Shown in pieces: positions 35,038-43,776 of a stretch of DNA of 64,000 nt (the first letter of the stretch is position 1; every line of letters starts with the position of its first letter). The notes under the pieces are model-generated. The model saw only the letters and a program-made list of their open reading frames with translations. It was not told the origin of the DNA and ran no database searches. Source of the stretch: Bradyrhizobium lablabi (GTDB lineage: Bacteria > Pseudomonadota > Alphaproteobacteria > Rhizobiales > Xanthobacteraceae); NCBI RefSeq assembly GCF_018129385.1, contig NZ_JAFCLN010000017.1, positions 106,096 through 170,095 of the forward strand, in the 5' to 3' direction. The translations under genes were made by a program, and so were the position numbers.

Positions 35038-35137
35038 TTGCTGCCCTGACTGCCCGATCCTGTGCTATGCGGCAAGCCCGCCCGCGCAAAGCCCCTCGCG
35101 CGAATTCACATAACGACCAACAAGAATGAGGACCGCC

Positions 35138-36265
35138 ATGGATGTTCGCGCCGCCGTCGCCACATCAGCTGGAAAGCCGCTGGAGATCACGACCGTCCAG
35201 CTCGAGGGGCCGCGCGAAGGTGAAGTGATGGTCGAGATCAAGGCGACCGGCATTTGCCACACCGACGAATTCACCCTCTCCGGCGCCGATCCCGAGGGCC
35301 TGTTCCCGGCGATCCTCGGCCATGAGGGCGCCGGCGTCGTGGTCGATGTCGGCAAGGGCGTCACCAGCGTCAAGAAAGGCGATCACGTCATCCCGCTCTA
35401 CACGCCGGAATGCCGGCAGTGCCCGTCCTGCCTGTCGCGCAAGACCAACCTCTGCACCGCGATCCGCAGCACCCAGGGCCAGGGCCTGATGCCGGACGGC
35501 ACCTCGCGCTTCTCGATCGGCGGCAAGCCGATCCATCACTACATGGGCACCTCGACCTTTGCGAACTACACGGTGCTGCCGGAAATCGCGGTGGCAAAGA
35601 TCCGCGAGGACGCGCCGTTCGACAAGGTTTGCTATATCGGCTGCGGCGTCACCACCGGTATCGGCGCCGTCATCAACACCGCCAAGGTGGAGGAAGGCGC
35701 CAAGGCCATCGTGTTTGGCCTCGGCGGCATCGGCCTGAACGTGTTGCAGGGACTAAAGCTCGCAGGCGCCGACATGATCATCGGCGTCGACATCAACCCC
35801 GACCGCAAGGCATGGGGCGAGCGGTTCGGCATGACGCATTTCGTCAATCCGAAGGAAGTCGGCAAGGACCTCGTCCCTCACCTCGTCAACATGACCAAAT
35901 CAGGCGCCGACCAGATCGGCGGCGCCGACTACACCTTCGACTGCACCGGCAATGTCACGGTGATGCGGCAGGCGCTGGAAGCCTGCCACCGCGGCTGGGG
36001 CCAGTCGATCATCATCGGCGTAGCCCCGGCCGGCGCCGAGATTGCAACGCGGCCGTTCCAGCTCGTCACCGGCCGGGTGTGGAAAGGCACCGCCTTCGGC
36101 GGCGCGCGCGGCCGCACCGATGTACCAAAGATCGTCGACTGGTACATGCAGGGCAAGATCCAGATCGACCCGATGATCACGCACGTGATGCCGCTGGCCG
36201 AGATCAACAACGCGTTCGAACTGATGAAGCGCGGGGAATCGATCCGGGGCGTGGTGACGTTCTAG
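35138..36265 (+). CDS. adhC: S-(hydroxymethyl)glutathione dehydrogenase / class III alcohol dehydrogenase
   Basis: A 375-residue zinc alcohol dehydrogenase. ATG 35138 follows GAGGACC. Signatures are the catalytic zinc region GICHTDEF and GHEGAGVV, the structural zinc cysteines CRQCPSCLSRKTNLC, and the NAD fold GLGGIGLNVLQG. The class III-like STFANYTVLPEIAVAK and RGRTDVPKIVDWYM segments support oxidation of S-hydroxymethylglutathione (and reduction of S-nitrosoglutathione), the glutathione route of formaldehyde detoxification. The S-formylglutathione hydrolase partner is not adjacent here; a small NTF2-like gene follows instead. Confidence 0.92.
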   Translation: MDVRAAVATSAGKPLEITTVQLEGPREGEVMVEIKATGICHTDEFTLSGADPEGLFPAILGHEGAGVVVDVGKGVTSVKKGDHVIPLYTPECRQCPSCLSRKTNLCTAIRSTQGQGLMPDGTSRFSIGGKPIHHYMGTSTFANYTVLPEIAVAKIREDAPFDKVCYIGCGVTTGIGAVINTAKVEEGAKAIVFGLGGIGLNVLQGLKLAGADMIIGVDINPDRKAWGERFGMTHFVNPKEVGKDLVPHLVNMTKSGADQIGGADYTFDCTGNVTVMRQALEACHRGWGQSIIIGVAPAGAEIATRPFQLVTGRVWKGTAFGGARGRTDVPKIVDWYMQGKIQIDPMITHVMPLAEINNAFELMKRGESIRGVVTF

Positions 36266-36310
36266 GGCTGCCCGTGCGCACCTGATCGTCGCTGCACCTG
36301 GAGAACAGTG

Positions 36311-36742
36311 ATGGAAGCCAGCGTAAGGAAGTTCTTCGAGCAGTACGAGAGCATCTTCAATCGATCCATCGGCGGCGACATGGACCTGGATGAAGTCGCC
36401 GCGCTGTATGCTTCCGAGTTCATAGCCGCCTCGCCTGCCGGGGTGATGGCCGGAAAGAACGACGATCACCTCAAGCAGGTAATGGCGCAGGGCTATGCGC
36501 GCTATCGGGCCATGGGGACGAAGGAAATGCGGATACGTAGTGTCGGCCTGTCGTCCATAGATGACCATCACTGCGTCGCGCATGTTGCCTGGACGGCGAC
36601 CTATGCCCGCAAGGATCAACCGGATGTAGCGATAGATTTCGATGTTCACTACTTCGTCCAGAAGCTGGAGGGAGAGCCGAAAGTTTTCGGCTGGGTGTCA
36701 GGCGATGAGCAGGCGCTCCTGAAGAAGCACGGCATCATCTGA
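36311..36742 (+). CDS. NTF2/SnoaL-like small protein
   Basis: A 143-residue protein with VRKFFEQYESIFNRSIG, EVAALYASEFIAASPAGV, HCVAHVAWTATYARK and IDFDVHYFVQ, the helix-then-curved-sheet pattern of NTF2/SnoaL-like proteins. ATG 36311 follows GGAGAACAG; a GTG three bases earlier is possible. It lies 45 bases after the formaldehyde dehydrogenase gene, likely in one transcript. Such folds serve as isomerases, hydratases or ligand binders; no catalytic residue was assigned. Confidence 0.72.
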   Translation: MEASVRKFFEQYESIFNRSIGGDMDLDEVAALYASEFIAASPAGVMAGKNDDHLKQVMAQGYARYRAMGTKEMRIRSVGLSSIDDHHCVAHVAWTATYARKDQPDVAIDFDVHYFVQKLEGEPKVFGWVSGDEQALLKKHGII

Positions 36743-36850
36743 AGTCCGCTCCACGTGGCGGAAACTCAAACGAACCGCACGACGCTCGGCGGAGAACCGG
36801 GAACTTTCCAGCCAGTCCGTTCGTTGCTCTTCCTCACGGGGGAAGCGCGA

Positions 36851-39109
36851 ATGCGATGGAGACTGCTCCAGTCGCTGTTCTGGGCAGGGGTGGCACTCTT
36901 ATTGACGGTCTCGGCGGCGGGCGCGGACGGCGACAAGGCCGGCAAGCCGTCCGAATTCCTGCTGTTGGTCCAGATATCGCTGCTGATCGCCGTCGGCCGC
37001 GGCCTCGGCGAAGTGATGCAGCGGATCGGCCAGCCCTCCGTTATCGGTGAGTTACTGAGCGGATTGATTCTGGGCCCTTCCCTGTTCGGCTGGGTATGGC
37101 CTGAAGCGCAGCACGCGATCTTTCCACCGTCAGCGGAACAAAAAGCGCTGCTCGATGGCATCGCGCAGTTCGGCATCTTGCTGCTGCTGTTGCTGACGGG
37201 CATGGAGACCGACCTCAAGCTGGTGCGCAAGGTCGGCAGGGCTGCGGCTTCGATTTCGATAACGGGCATCGTGGTGCCCTTTGCCTGCGGCTTTGCGCTC
37301 GGCCAGTTCCTGCCGCCGGACCTGCTGCCGCATCCGGAAGCCCGTCTGGTGGCGTCGCTGTTTCTCGGCACCGCGCTGTCGATCTCCTCGGTGAAGATCG
37401 TGGCCGTCGTGGTGCGCGAAATGAATTTCATGCGCCGCAACGTCGGGCAGATCATCGTCGCGACCGCCATCATCGACGACACCGTCGGCTGGATCATCAT
37501 TGCCATGATTTTCAGCCTCGCCTCCCAGGGCAGCCTCGACGTCTACTCCGTCGGCAAGGCGCTGTTCGGTACGCTTGCCTTCCTCGCCGTGAGTTTTACG
37601 ATCGGCCGGCGGATCGTCTTCCGGCTTATCCGCTGGGCCAATGACCATCTCGTGAGCTCTGCGGCTGTCATCACCGTGATCCTGCTCTTGATGAGCGTGA
37701 TGGCGATGATCACGCATCTGATTGGCGTGCACACGGTGCTCGGCGCCTTCATCGCCGGTGTGCTGGTCGGGGAGTCTCCGATCCTCACCCGGCAGATCGA
37801 CGAGCGGCTGCGCGGGCTGATCAGCAGCCTGTTCATGCCGGTCTTCTTTGGTCTTGCCGGTCTCAGCGCCGATCTGACCGTGCTGAAAGACCCGAACCTG
37901 GCGATGCTTACGGTCGCGCTGGTGTTGATCGCCAGCATCGGAAAGTTCGGTGGCGCCTTCGCTGGCGGCGCGCTTGGCGGCCTGACGCGGCGGGAGTCCT
38001 ACGCGCTGGCTGCCGGCATGAATGCGCGCGGTTCGACCGAGGTCATCATCGCCACCATCGGCCTGTCGATGGGTGTACTGAGCCAGAATCTGTTCTCGAT
38101 GATCGTGACCATGGCGATCCTGACCACCATGGCGATGCCGCCGATGCTGCGCGCCGCGCTGTCCCGCCTGCCGCTCGGCAAGGACGAAAAGGCCCGGCTG
38201 GAGCGGGAGGAGTTCGAACAGAGCGGCTTCGTCGCCAATCTCGAGCGGTTGCTGCTCGCCGCCGACGAGAGCGCCAATGCAAAATTCGCCTCTCACATTA
38301 CCGGTGTGCTTGCCGGAGGGCGGGGCCTGCCAATCACCGTGCTCCATGTCGATCCCCGCACGGAACAGCGCGAGAAGAAAGGAGACGACGAAGGAAGTCT
38401 CGAAGCGATCGTCAGGAATGCGGTCAGGGCGATCGCCGAAGCGGATCAGGACAGCACCGGCAAGGTCGACATTACGACGCGCGATCGCAAGGAAAAGCCG
38501 GCGGAAGCGATTGCGGACGAAGCCAAGAAAGGGTTCGACCTCGTCGTCATAGGTATGGACAAGGTGCTGAATGCCAGGGGCGATTTCGACAAGAAGATCG
38601 AGGACATCGCAGCCGGCTTCAAGGGACCGATGGCAATCGTCGCCGCAAAAGGCCTTCACCTGGAGCCGCCTGCGACGACCAGCTTCAATATCCTGGTGCC
38701 GGTATCCGGAAGCAGCGTCTCGCGGCGTGGCGCCGAAATAGCCATAACTCTCGCGCGCCTCCACGATACCCCGCTGAAAATCGTCTACGTCTCGACGACG
38801 CGCGACAAGGGCGCTCGCCGGCGCCGCGCCAGCCTTTCGCTTGCTCCCGAGGAAGCGATCCTGAAGGACACTGCCGCAGCGGCCGCTCGTTACAATGTCG
38901 AGGTCAAGACAGCGCTGCGCGCCAACACGGCGCCCGATGAAGCGATACTGGAGGAAATCAGTTCAAGCGGCGCCGATCTCGTCGTGCTCGGCGTCGATCG
39001 CATTCCAGGTGACAGGCTGAATTTCGGCAGCGTGGCGCAGACTGTCCTGAGCAAATCGAAGGTGTCGGTGCTGCTGATCGCGGACGGCGAAGCGCCGCAA
39101 AAGGCGTGA
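36851..39109 (+). CDS. CPA2-family cation:proton antiporter with C-terminal universal-stress domains
   Basis: A 752-residue protein from ATG 36851 (GGGGGAAGC upstream). A signal-like helix (MRWRLLQSLFWAGVALLLTV) is followed by a Na+/H+ exchanger-type transporter domain of about twelve helices (about 35-440), including RIGQPSVIGELLSGLILGPS, TGMETDLKLV, IDDTVGWIII with the DD pair expected in electrogenic antiporters, and MNARGSTEVIIATIG. The C-terminal half (about 460-750) holds two UspA-like units (ITVLHVDPRTEQ; FNILVPVSGSSVSRRGAEIA and LVVLGVDRIPGD). Probably a K+ or Na+ antiporter gated by nucleotide through the stress domains; ion not determined. Confidence 0.9.
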   Translation: MRWRLLQSLFWAGVALLLTVSAAGADGDKAGKPSEFLLLVQISLLIAVGRGLGEVMQRIGQPSVIGELLSGLILGPSLFGWVWPEAQHAIFPPSAEQKALLDGIAQFGILLLLLLTGMETDLKLVRKVGRAAASISITGIVVPFACGFALGQFLPPDLLPHPEARLVASLFLGTALSISSVKIVAVVVREMNFMRRNVGQIIVATAIIDDTVGWIIIAMIFSLASQGSLDVYSVGKALFGTLAFLAVSFTIGRRIVFRLIRWANDHLVSSAAVITVILLLMSVMAMITHLIGVHTVLGAFIAGVLVGESPILTRQIDERLRGLISSLFMPVFFGLAGLSADLTVLKDPNLAMLTVALVLIASIGKFGGAFAGGALGGLTRRESYALAAGMNARGSTEVIIATIGLSMGVLSQNLFSMIVTMAILTTMAMPPMLRAALSRLPLGKDEKARLEREEFEQSGFVANLERLLLAADESANAKFASHITGVLAGGRGLPITVLHVDPRTEQREKKGDDEGSLEAIVRNAVRAIAEADQDSTGKVDITTRDRKEKPAEAIADEAKKGFDLVVIGMDKVLNARGDFDKKIEDIAAGFKGPMAIVAAKGLHLEPPATTSFNILVPVSGSSVSRRGAEIAITLARLHDTPLKIVYVSTTRDKGARRRRASLSLAPEEAILKDTAAAAARYNVEVKTALRANTAPDEAILEEISSSGADLVVLGVDRIPGDRLNFGSVAQTVLSKSKVSVLLIADGEAPQKA

Positions 39110-39115
39110 ATGCGG

Positions 39116-39562
39116 CTACCACTCTTCCGGGCAGGGATCGACGATCTTCCAGAGCTCGCCGCCGTTCTTGATCTTCTTCATCTCCGGCGTGAGCCCGCCA
39201 TTGCGGCGAATCCAGTCCTTCACCGTTTCAGGGTAATAGGACATCAGGTCCGAGGTGCCCTCGGCGCTGGTCACCTTGATGCCGAAGGTAAAGGCCTTGT
39301 CGTAATAAGCCTGGTGGAAGCCGACGCTCGCCTTCGGCGTCACGCAGATCTTGTTCATCGGCACGATGCCGAACACCAGCGTGCAGGCCGAATTGCAGAT
39401 GCCGTCGATGATGACGCGCTCCTTGCGGTCGCGGATGCGCGCATACTTGGCCTTGTACTCCTCGACATAACCGCCGTGATCCCGCGTAATATGCAGGTCG
39501 GCCTTGGCCGGCACCGCGGCAAAGGCAAGGAGGCCGATCAGGACAAGGGGCGTGATGCGCAT
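39116..39562 (-). CDS. Periplasmic ClpP/crotonase-fold-like protein
   Basis: A 148-residue protein with a signal peptide (1-21, ending AKA) and the block VIIDGICNSACTLVFGIVP, then ICVTPKASVGFHQAYY. The GxCxSACTL motif followed at distance by a conserved His is the layout of Ser-His pairs in ClpP-like proteases, and similar proteins are frequent in Bradyrhizobium as hypothetical exported proteins. Catalysis is inferred from the motif only. ATG 39562 is selected because it begins the signal peptide; earlier in-frame sequence is not signal-like. Confidence 0.72.
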   Translation of the reverse strand: MRITPLVLIGLLAFAAVPAKADLHITRDHGGYVEEYKAKYARIRDRKERVIIDGICNSACTLVFGIVPMNKICVTPKASVGFHQAYYDKAFTFGIKVTSAEGTSDLMSYYPETVKDWIRRNGGLTPEMKKIKNGGELWKIVDPCPEEW

Positions 39563-39792
39563 GGGTCGAGGGTACTGGCAGCCTGTCAAAATACGTCGGG
39601 AACCGGTCCTAAGGCAGGACCAAGCCCCAAAACTCTGGCGGGACTGTGTTGGGATTTGGTTAAGCATTCCTGAACGGCCAAAAATTGTGGTCTGTGGCGA
39701 TTTTCCCGCAGTTTTCTGCCTCGGGAGCGCGTAAAATGGAACCGAACCGGACCCAAAAGTCCCGGTTTTCAATAGGATACCGGAGAATCGTG

Positions 39793-40053
39793 ATGACCCC
39801 CGTGAAGCTCTTCGCCGCCGCCGTAACGCTTGCGGCCGTTGCCATCGCCCCGAGCCTCGCCGAAGCGCGCCATCACCACCGGTATCATCGGCACCACTAT
39901 GTGCTGCCCTACTCCATCAGCTACCTGCACAATTACGGCCCGGGCTTCACGCCGGGCACCTTCGCCTATTACGACGGCCCGGCTACCGTCCGCTGCTACC
40001 GGGGCGCGGCCGCCTATATCGGCCAGGACCGTCGCCGGCACCCCTGCAACTGA
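39793..40053 (+). CDS. Small secreted His/Tyr-rich protein (86 aa)
   Basis: Signal peptide (about 1-25, MTPVKLFAAAVTLAAVAIAP then SLAEA) and a mature part starting with a His/Arg cluster (RHHHRYHRHHY), then Tyr/Pro-rich sequence and two cysteines (RCYRG, RHPCN). The His cluster could bind metals; that is a guess. Followed by the tRNA gene after 47 bases. Confidence 0.72.
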   Translation: MTPVKLFAAAVTLAAVAIAPSLAEARHHHRYHRHHYVLPYSISYLHNYGPGFTPGTFAYYDGPATVRCYRGAAAYIGQDRRRHPCN

Positions 40054-40100
40054 GCGGGCGGCTGGTCCCGTCAGGCCAAGTCTGATAATCGCTGCCGCAG

Positions 40101-40177
40101 GCGCTCGTAGCTCAGCTGGATAGAGCATCGGATTTCGATTCCGAGGGTCGGAGGTTCGAATCCTTCCGAGCGCGCCA
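40101..40177 (+). tRNA. tRNA-Arg (anticodon TCG)
   Basis: 77 bases with CCA encoded. Acceptor stem GCGCTCG/CGAGCGC, D-arm GCTCAGCTGGATAGAGC, anticodon stem TCGGA/TCCGA with loop TTTCGAT giving anticodon TCG, T-arm with GGTTCGAATCC. All stems pair. It reads CGA and probably other CGN codons. Confidence 0.97.
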
Positions 40178-40232
40178 ATCACTACTCCGAATCAATTGCC
40201 GCACCGGGGGGTGGATCACTGTTGCGGCGGCG

Positions 40233-40829
40233 TTAGGGGCGTCGCCTTCTGGTCGAGAGCTTCTTCGGTTTTGCAGGTGACGCACGGTTCGGCGAACGAG
40301 CCGCGTCGTTGACTTGATCTCTGTTTCCAGGCTCCTTGCGCGATAGTCGCCAACGAACCAGGTCGTCCGCACCGGCGCCTTCCCTGATTTCGAGATCGGA
40401 GGGGCTGACCCGCTTGCCGCTCTTCCCATCGAAAAGACCCCAACGTATTTCGGCACCTGTTTTTCGGTTCACAAACTTCAGCGGTGGCGCTGGCGCGCCG
40501 GAGACCTGCAGGCGATCTCCTATCTGGGCAAGCACCGGCATCATCGGTGCGATGAGTCTTCCTTTTGGGGTCAAAAGGTATTCGAACCGTTCCGGATGCA
40601 GCTGATACCGCCGCCGCTCGACGAGGCCATTGGCCTCCAGGTGCTTGAGCCGGTCGCTAAGGGTCGCGTTGGTCACGCCAGACGATTGGCGAAAGTCCTC
40701 GTATCGGCTGAGGCCCAGGACGAGATCGCGCAGGATCAGCAGGCCCCAACGATCGCCGATCGCCGCCATCGTACCGGCGATCGAACATACCATTCCGTCA
40801 AAATCCTTTAAGCGCATGAAACATTTCAC
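40233..40829 (-). CDS. HxlR-family winged-helix regulator
   Basis: A 198-residue regulator, longer than the usual 110-150. The HxlR domain (about 12-105) has IGDRWGLLILRDLVLGLSRY, TNATLSDRLKHLEANGLVERR and YLLTPKGRLIAPMM. A cysteine at residue 15 just before the domain sits where redox- or electrophile-sensing HxlR/DUF24 proteins carry their reactive Cys; a second is at residue 3. The C-terminal extension (about 150-198) is basic and low-complexity. Divergent from a membrane-protein gene and a hydrolase; inverted repeats CTCT-N7-AGAG lie at 40857 and 40996. Confidence 0.9.
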   Translation of the reverse strand: MKCFMRLKDFDGMVCSIAGTMAAIGDRWGLLILRDLVLGLSRYEDFRQSSGVTNATLSDRLKHLEANGLVERRRYQLHPERFEYLLTPKGRLIAPMMPVLAQIGDRLQVSGAPAPPLKFVNRKTGAEIRWGLFDGKSGKRVSPSDLEIREGAGADDLVRWRLSRKEPGNRDQVNDAARSPNRASPAKPKKLSTRRRRP

Positions 40830-40856
40830 CCTGAACTATGCGGCAAAATCGCCAAG

Positions 40857-40871
40857 CTCTTATAACGAGAG
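40857..40871. promoter_or_regulatory. Candidate HxlR operator, site 1
   Basis: CTCT-TATAACG-AGAG, within the match AGCTCTTATAACGAGAGTTA. It lies 28 bases upstream of the HxlR start, overlapping its presumed promoter. The 4-7-4 spacing is that of YodB-type boxes. Confidence 0.55.
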
Positions 40872-40995
40872 TTAATTAGTCGGGGAACTCGACTGTTTCA
40901 ATCGGACTCACGCAGAGCGAAGCGTGTTCAGTGCTCGGACGACCCCAAATCTCACGCTCCGTTCAAATCCCTTTGATCGCGCTTGTTTGCCGTAG

Positions 40996-41010
40996 CTCTT
41001 ATTATTAGAG
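40996..41010. promoter_or_regulatory. Candidate HxlR operator, site 2
   Basis: CTCT-TATTATT-AGAG within AGCTCTTATTATTAGAGTTA: same length and half-sites as site 1, 113 bases before the membrane-protein gene. Confidence 0.55.
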
Positions 41011-41123
41011 TTATTGCCATGGCCGGCGAACGCTGATGGCCGCCCTGGCGCGAGCGCAGCTGAAGTCGCGGGTGAGAGATGTCGGCAGAGAAAATCTGCA
41101 CGGCAGTTCAATGGAGATATCTC

Positions 41124-41750
41124 ATGGATCTGGAAATTGAGACCCGCAAACGCCGCGGCACGTACGTCCTGCTGACTGTGCTGGCAATCTGGGGATTGGC
41201 AGTGGCGATCGCCGCCGAGACAGGGGTCTACAGTGCGATCAATCCATTTTTGCTCGCGCCCATCATCGCCTTGGGGATCGTGGTGCCCGTCGTTGTCTAC
41301 GCGATGTCGAAGGGTTTTCGTGCGTATATCGAAGTCATTGGGTTGCGGTCGCTAACGGCGTTCCATATCTGGCGCATTGGGGCGGCGTTACTTTTCTTTT
41401 GGTACGGCGCACACAACCTTCTTCCCGAAGTCTTTGTTCGGAATGCCGGATGGGGCGATCTCGTTGCCGGACTGCTGGCCCTCGGCGTCACCCTGCTGCC
41501 TGAAAACCGTAACCGATATCTGATCTTCCATATCGTTGGGTTCGCCGATTTTGTCGTGGCCGTCGGCACCGGGCTGACTCTGTTTCTCCTCAATGACCCT
41601 CGCATGGCTGGCATACAGACTTTGCCGATGGCGCTGATCCCGCTCTACGGCGTCGGCATTTCGGGTGCGAGCCACATCATGGCGTTCGACCTGTTGCATC
41701 GTCACGTTGGCATCGAACACAAGGTGAAGAGTGATGCTGTCCGAGCCTAG
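41124..41750 (+). CDS. Six-helix membrane protein of unknown function
   Basis: A 208-residue integral membrane protein from ATG 41124 (ATGGAGATAT upstream). About six hydrophobic helices: TYVLLTVLAIWGLAVAIAAE, FLLAPIIALGIVVPVVVYAM, FHIWRIGAALLFFWYGAHNL, WGDLVAGLLALGVTLL, FHIVGFADFVVAVGTGLTLF, LPMALIPLYGVGISGASHIM. I do not place it in a named family with confidence. It lies under two candidate HxlR operators and 41 bases before the hydrolase gene, so an export or sensing role in the same stress response is plausible. Confidence 0.82.
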   Translation: MDLEIETRKRRGTYVLLTVLAIWGLAVAIAAETGVYSAINPFLLAPIIALGIVVPVVVYAMSKGFRAYIEVIGLRSLTAFHIWRIGAALLFFWYGAHNLLPEVFVRNAGWGDLVAGLLALGVTLLPENRNRYLIFHIVGFADFVVAVGTGLTLFLLNDPRMAGIQTLPMALIPLYGVGISGASHIMAFDLLHRHVGIEHKVKSDAVRA

Positions 41751-41791
41751 CAAAAACGTCGAACGCCATTTGAACGGCAAAGGAGGCCACT

Positions 41792-42964
41792 GTGAAGTCT
41801 CAACGTAGTCGTGCCGCGGCTTGCGCGTTGCTCGGCCTCCTGGTGTCCGGTGCAATGCCTGGTAATAACAGAATTGCAAAAGCAGCTTCGTCACCTGCCG
41901 AGGCTACCAGCAGCACGGCTACACCATGGGACCGACAGGTAAATCCCGCTGCAATTCAGGCCGACGCCTGGTTCGATAACTACAAGTTCCGCAACGGCGA
42001 AACCCTGGAGCGGCTGAAGATTCACTATGCGACACTGGGCACACCGCACCGCAACGCTAAGGGTGACATCGACAACGCTGTCCTGGTCCTGCACTGGACC
42101 GGTGCGGACGGCCGAACCCTGCTGGACGCGACCTATACGAAGGCGCTCTTCGACCCGGGCCGCCCGCTCGATGCGAGCCGCTACTATTTGATTTTTCCCG
42201 ATAACGTGGGTCACGGACAATCGAGCAAACCGAGCGATGCCCTGAAGGCGAAATTTCCGGACTACGACTATGACGACATCGTCGATCTTCAGCACCGGCT
42301 GGTAACCGAAGCGCTGGGCCTCAAGCACCTTCACGCCATTCTCGGCATGTCCATGGGCGGCATGAATGCGTGGCAATGGGCCGAAGCCTACCCCGACATG
42401 ATGGACGGCGTGATGCCTGTCGTCTCGTTGCCGATCACGGTCTCGGGCCGCAACCTTCTGTGGCGGCGCATGGTGATCGACGCGATTCGTTCAGACCCGG
42501 ATTGGAACGACGGAAACTACACGCAGACTCCGCGCGGCTGGATTTATGGTTTCAGCGTGCTTCGAATGATGATCGACAGCGCTGCGGCCCTTCAGCAACA
42601 GATCCCTAACGGCGTTGCGGCTGACAAATTTCTTGCGACCACCCGTGTACAGGCCGAGCATATCGACCCCAACGATATCCTCTATTCACTCAAGTCCTCA
42701 TTCAGCTATAATCCTGAGCCTGGGCTCTCCAGGATCAAGACGAAGCTCTATGCGCTCAATTTTTCCGACGACGAATTCAATCCCGACAAGTTGCAGGTCC
42801 TCGAACGGCTCGTCCCGAAGCTCAGGCAAGGCCGGTACGTGATTCAAGCGGGAACGCCATCGTCGCCCGGCCATTTCACCATGACGCGTCCCGATCTTTG
42901 GGCAGCGCATGTCGACGAGTTCATGCAGTGGCTGGGCGATGTTCCGCCGAAAGCAGGCAAGTAG
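41792..42964 (+). CDS. Secreted alpha/beta hydrolase, homoserine O-acetyltransferase (MetX)-like
   Basis: A 390-residue protein starting at GTG 41792 after AAAGGAGGC. It has a signal-like leader (about 1-33), then the alpha/beta fold with VLHWTGADG, FPDNVGHGQSSKPSD, the nucleophile elbow GMSMGGMNAWQWAE (Ser as nucleophile) and the late GTPSSPGHFTMTRPD, which supplies the His. This is the arrangement of MetX-like acyltransferases, though the exported versions usually have other, unknown substrates. Its likely co-regulation with the HxlR gene suggests a detoxifying esterase or similar. Confidence 0.85.
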   Translation: MKSQRSRAAACALLGLLVSGAMPGNNRIAKAASSPAEATSSTATPWDRQVNPAAIQADAWFDNYKFRNGETLERLKIHYATLGTPHRNAKGDIDNAVLVLHWTGADGRTLLDATYTKALFDPGRPLDASRYYLIFPDNVGHGQSSKPSDALKAKFPDYDYDDIVDLQHRLVTEALGLKHLHAILGMSMGGMNAWQWAEAYPDMMDGVMPVVSLPITVSGRNLLWRRMVIDAIRSDPDWNDGNYTQTPRGWIYGFSVLRMMIDSAAALQQQIPNGVAADKFLATTRVQAEHIDPNDILYSLKSSFSYNPEPGLSRIKTKLYALNFSDDEFNPDKLQVLERLVPKLRQGRYVIQAGTPSSPGHFTMTRPDLWAAHVDEFMQWLGDVPPKAGK

Positions 42965-43390
42965 ACATTCCAGACCCGATGCGTCGCGATCTTGATGCTG
43001 TTGCGGAGAAGAGGCTTACGTAGAAGTGGACGAAAGGCCTCCTTTCCAAGCGCGCTAACGTAACGCGCTCGCGAAATTATAGAGATACTGCAATAGCATA
43101 GCGGCTCCATTTTCATCCTTTCGGGCAAGCCAGTCTTTTTGATTTTGGTCAATGAGACGGGAATCCTGAATCGTTCTCCTATAACTCTCGCGTGAAAGAA
43201 GCCGTTCTGTTCGGCCATGAAGCCGATCTGAAACAATCCTGGCGCAACCTTCTTGCGGGTTATGGAGGGGATCATGTTGGCTTGTGTACTGAATCTGATC
43301 TATGAACTGTCGATGCGGTCGAGCCTTGCCGGTATCCGACAGGGCGCTCCGCATCGCGGATGACGTTGCATCGCAACTCTGTCGTATGAA
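42965..43390. other. 426-base intergenic region, no supportable gene
   Basis: Open frames on the minus strand (about 43055-43456) lack a start site and have shadow-like composition. AT-richer than the surroundings between 43060 and 43260. No repeat or terminator was recognised. Confidence 0.5.
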
Positions 43391-43699
43391 ATGAAAATGC
43401 GGACAACAGGATTGGTGGTCTTGCTTTGCTTGTCTGCCGATGTTGGCAGCGCGCAAACCGGTTGCAACTCAATGCAAGGCGCCGGCGATTTGATCTCTTG
43501 CTATGAAGGGGCTGCGCCGCCGCCCGCCGCGGGCAGGACAAAAAGGTCCAGGCCTGTGACCCCCGAAACATCCGAAGCTCGCGTTGCGCCGACCAGATCG
43601 AAATCCTCGAGCAGCCAGGAGCCACAACACGTCGACGTGCTGGAAATCGAGAACTCGAAGCTGGATGCGAAGATGAAAACGATTTGTCGGGGATGCTGA
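43391..43699 (+). CDS. Small secreted protein (102 aa), unknown function
   Basis: A signal peptide (about 1-21, ending GSAQ), two cysteine-bearing segments (GCNSMQGAGDLISCYEG near the start and KTICRGC at the end) and a central proline/serine-rich linker. Another ATG at 43397 is equally possible. Cysteine spacing suggests disulfides in the periplasm. Not assigned to a family. Confidence 0.6.
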   Translation: MKMRTTGLVVLLCLSADVGSAQTGCNSMQGAGDLISCYEGAAPPPAAGRTKRSRPVTPETSEARVAPTRSKSSSSQEPQHVDVLEIENSKLDAKMKTICRGC

Positions 43700-43776
43700 A
43701 GCCAATCGAACGGGATAACCAGTCAGTGCGCTGACCACACCGCTCGCGTTTGCTGGCGGCGAGAAACAGGGTCTCG

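Noticed and set aside
40101..40177. tRNA-Arg as attachment site of an integrated island
   Set aside because: No integrase gene and no second copy of the tRNA 3' end was found by eye in the window; only the odd gene content nearby remains as a hint.
43055..43456. Minus-strand frame of 133 codons
   Set aside because: No Shine-Dalgarno sequence, no motif, and it overlaps the better-supported secreted-protein gene at 43391.
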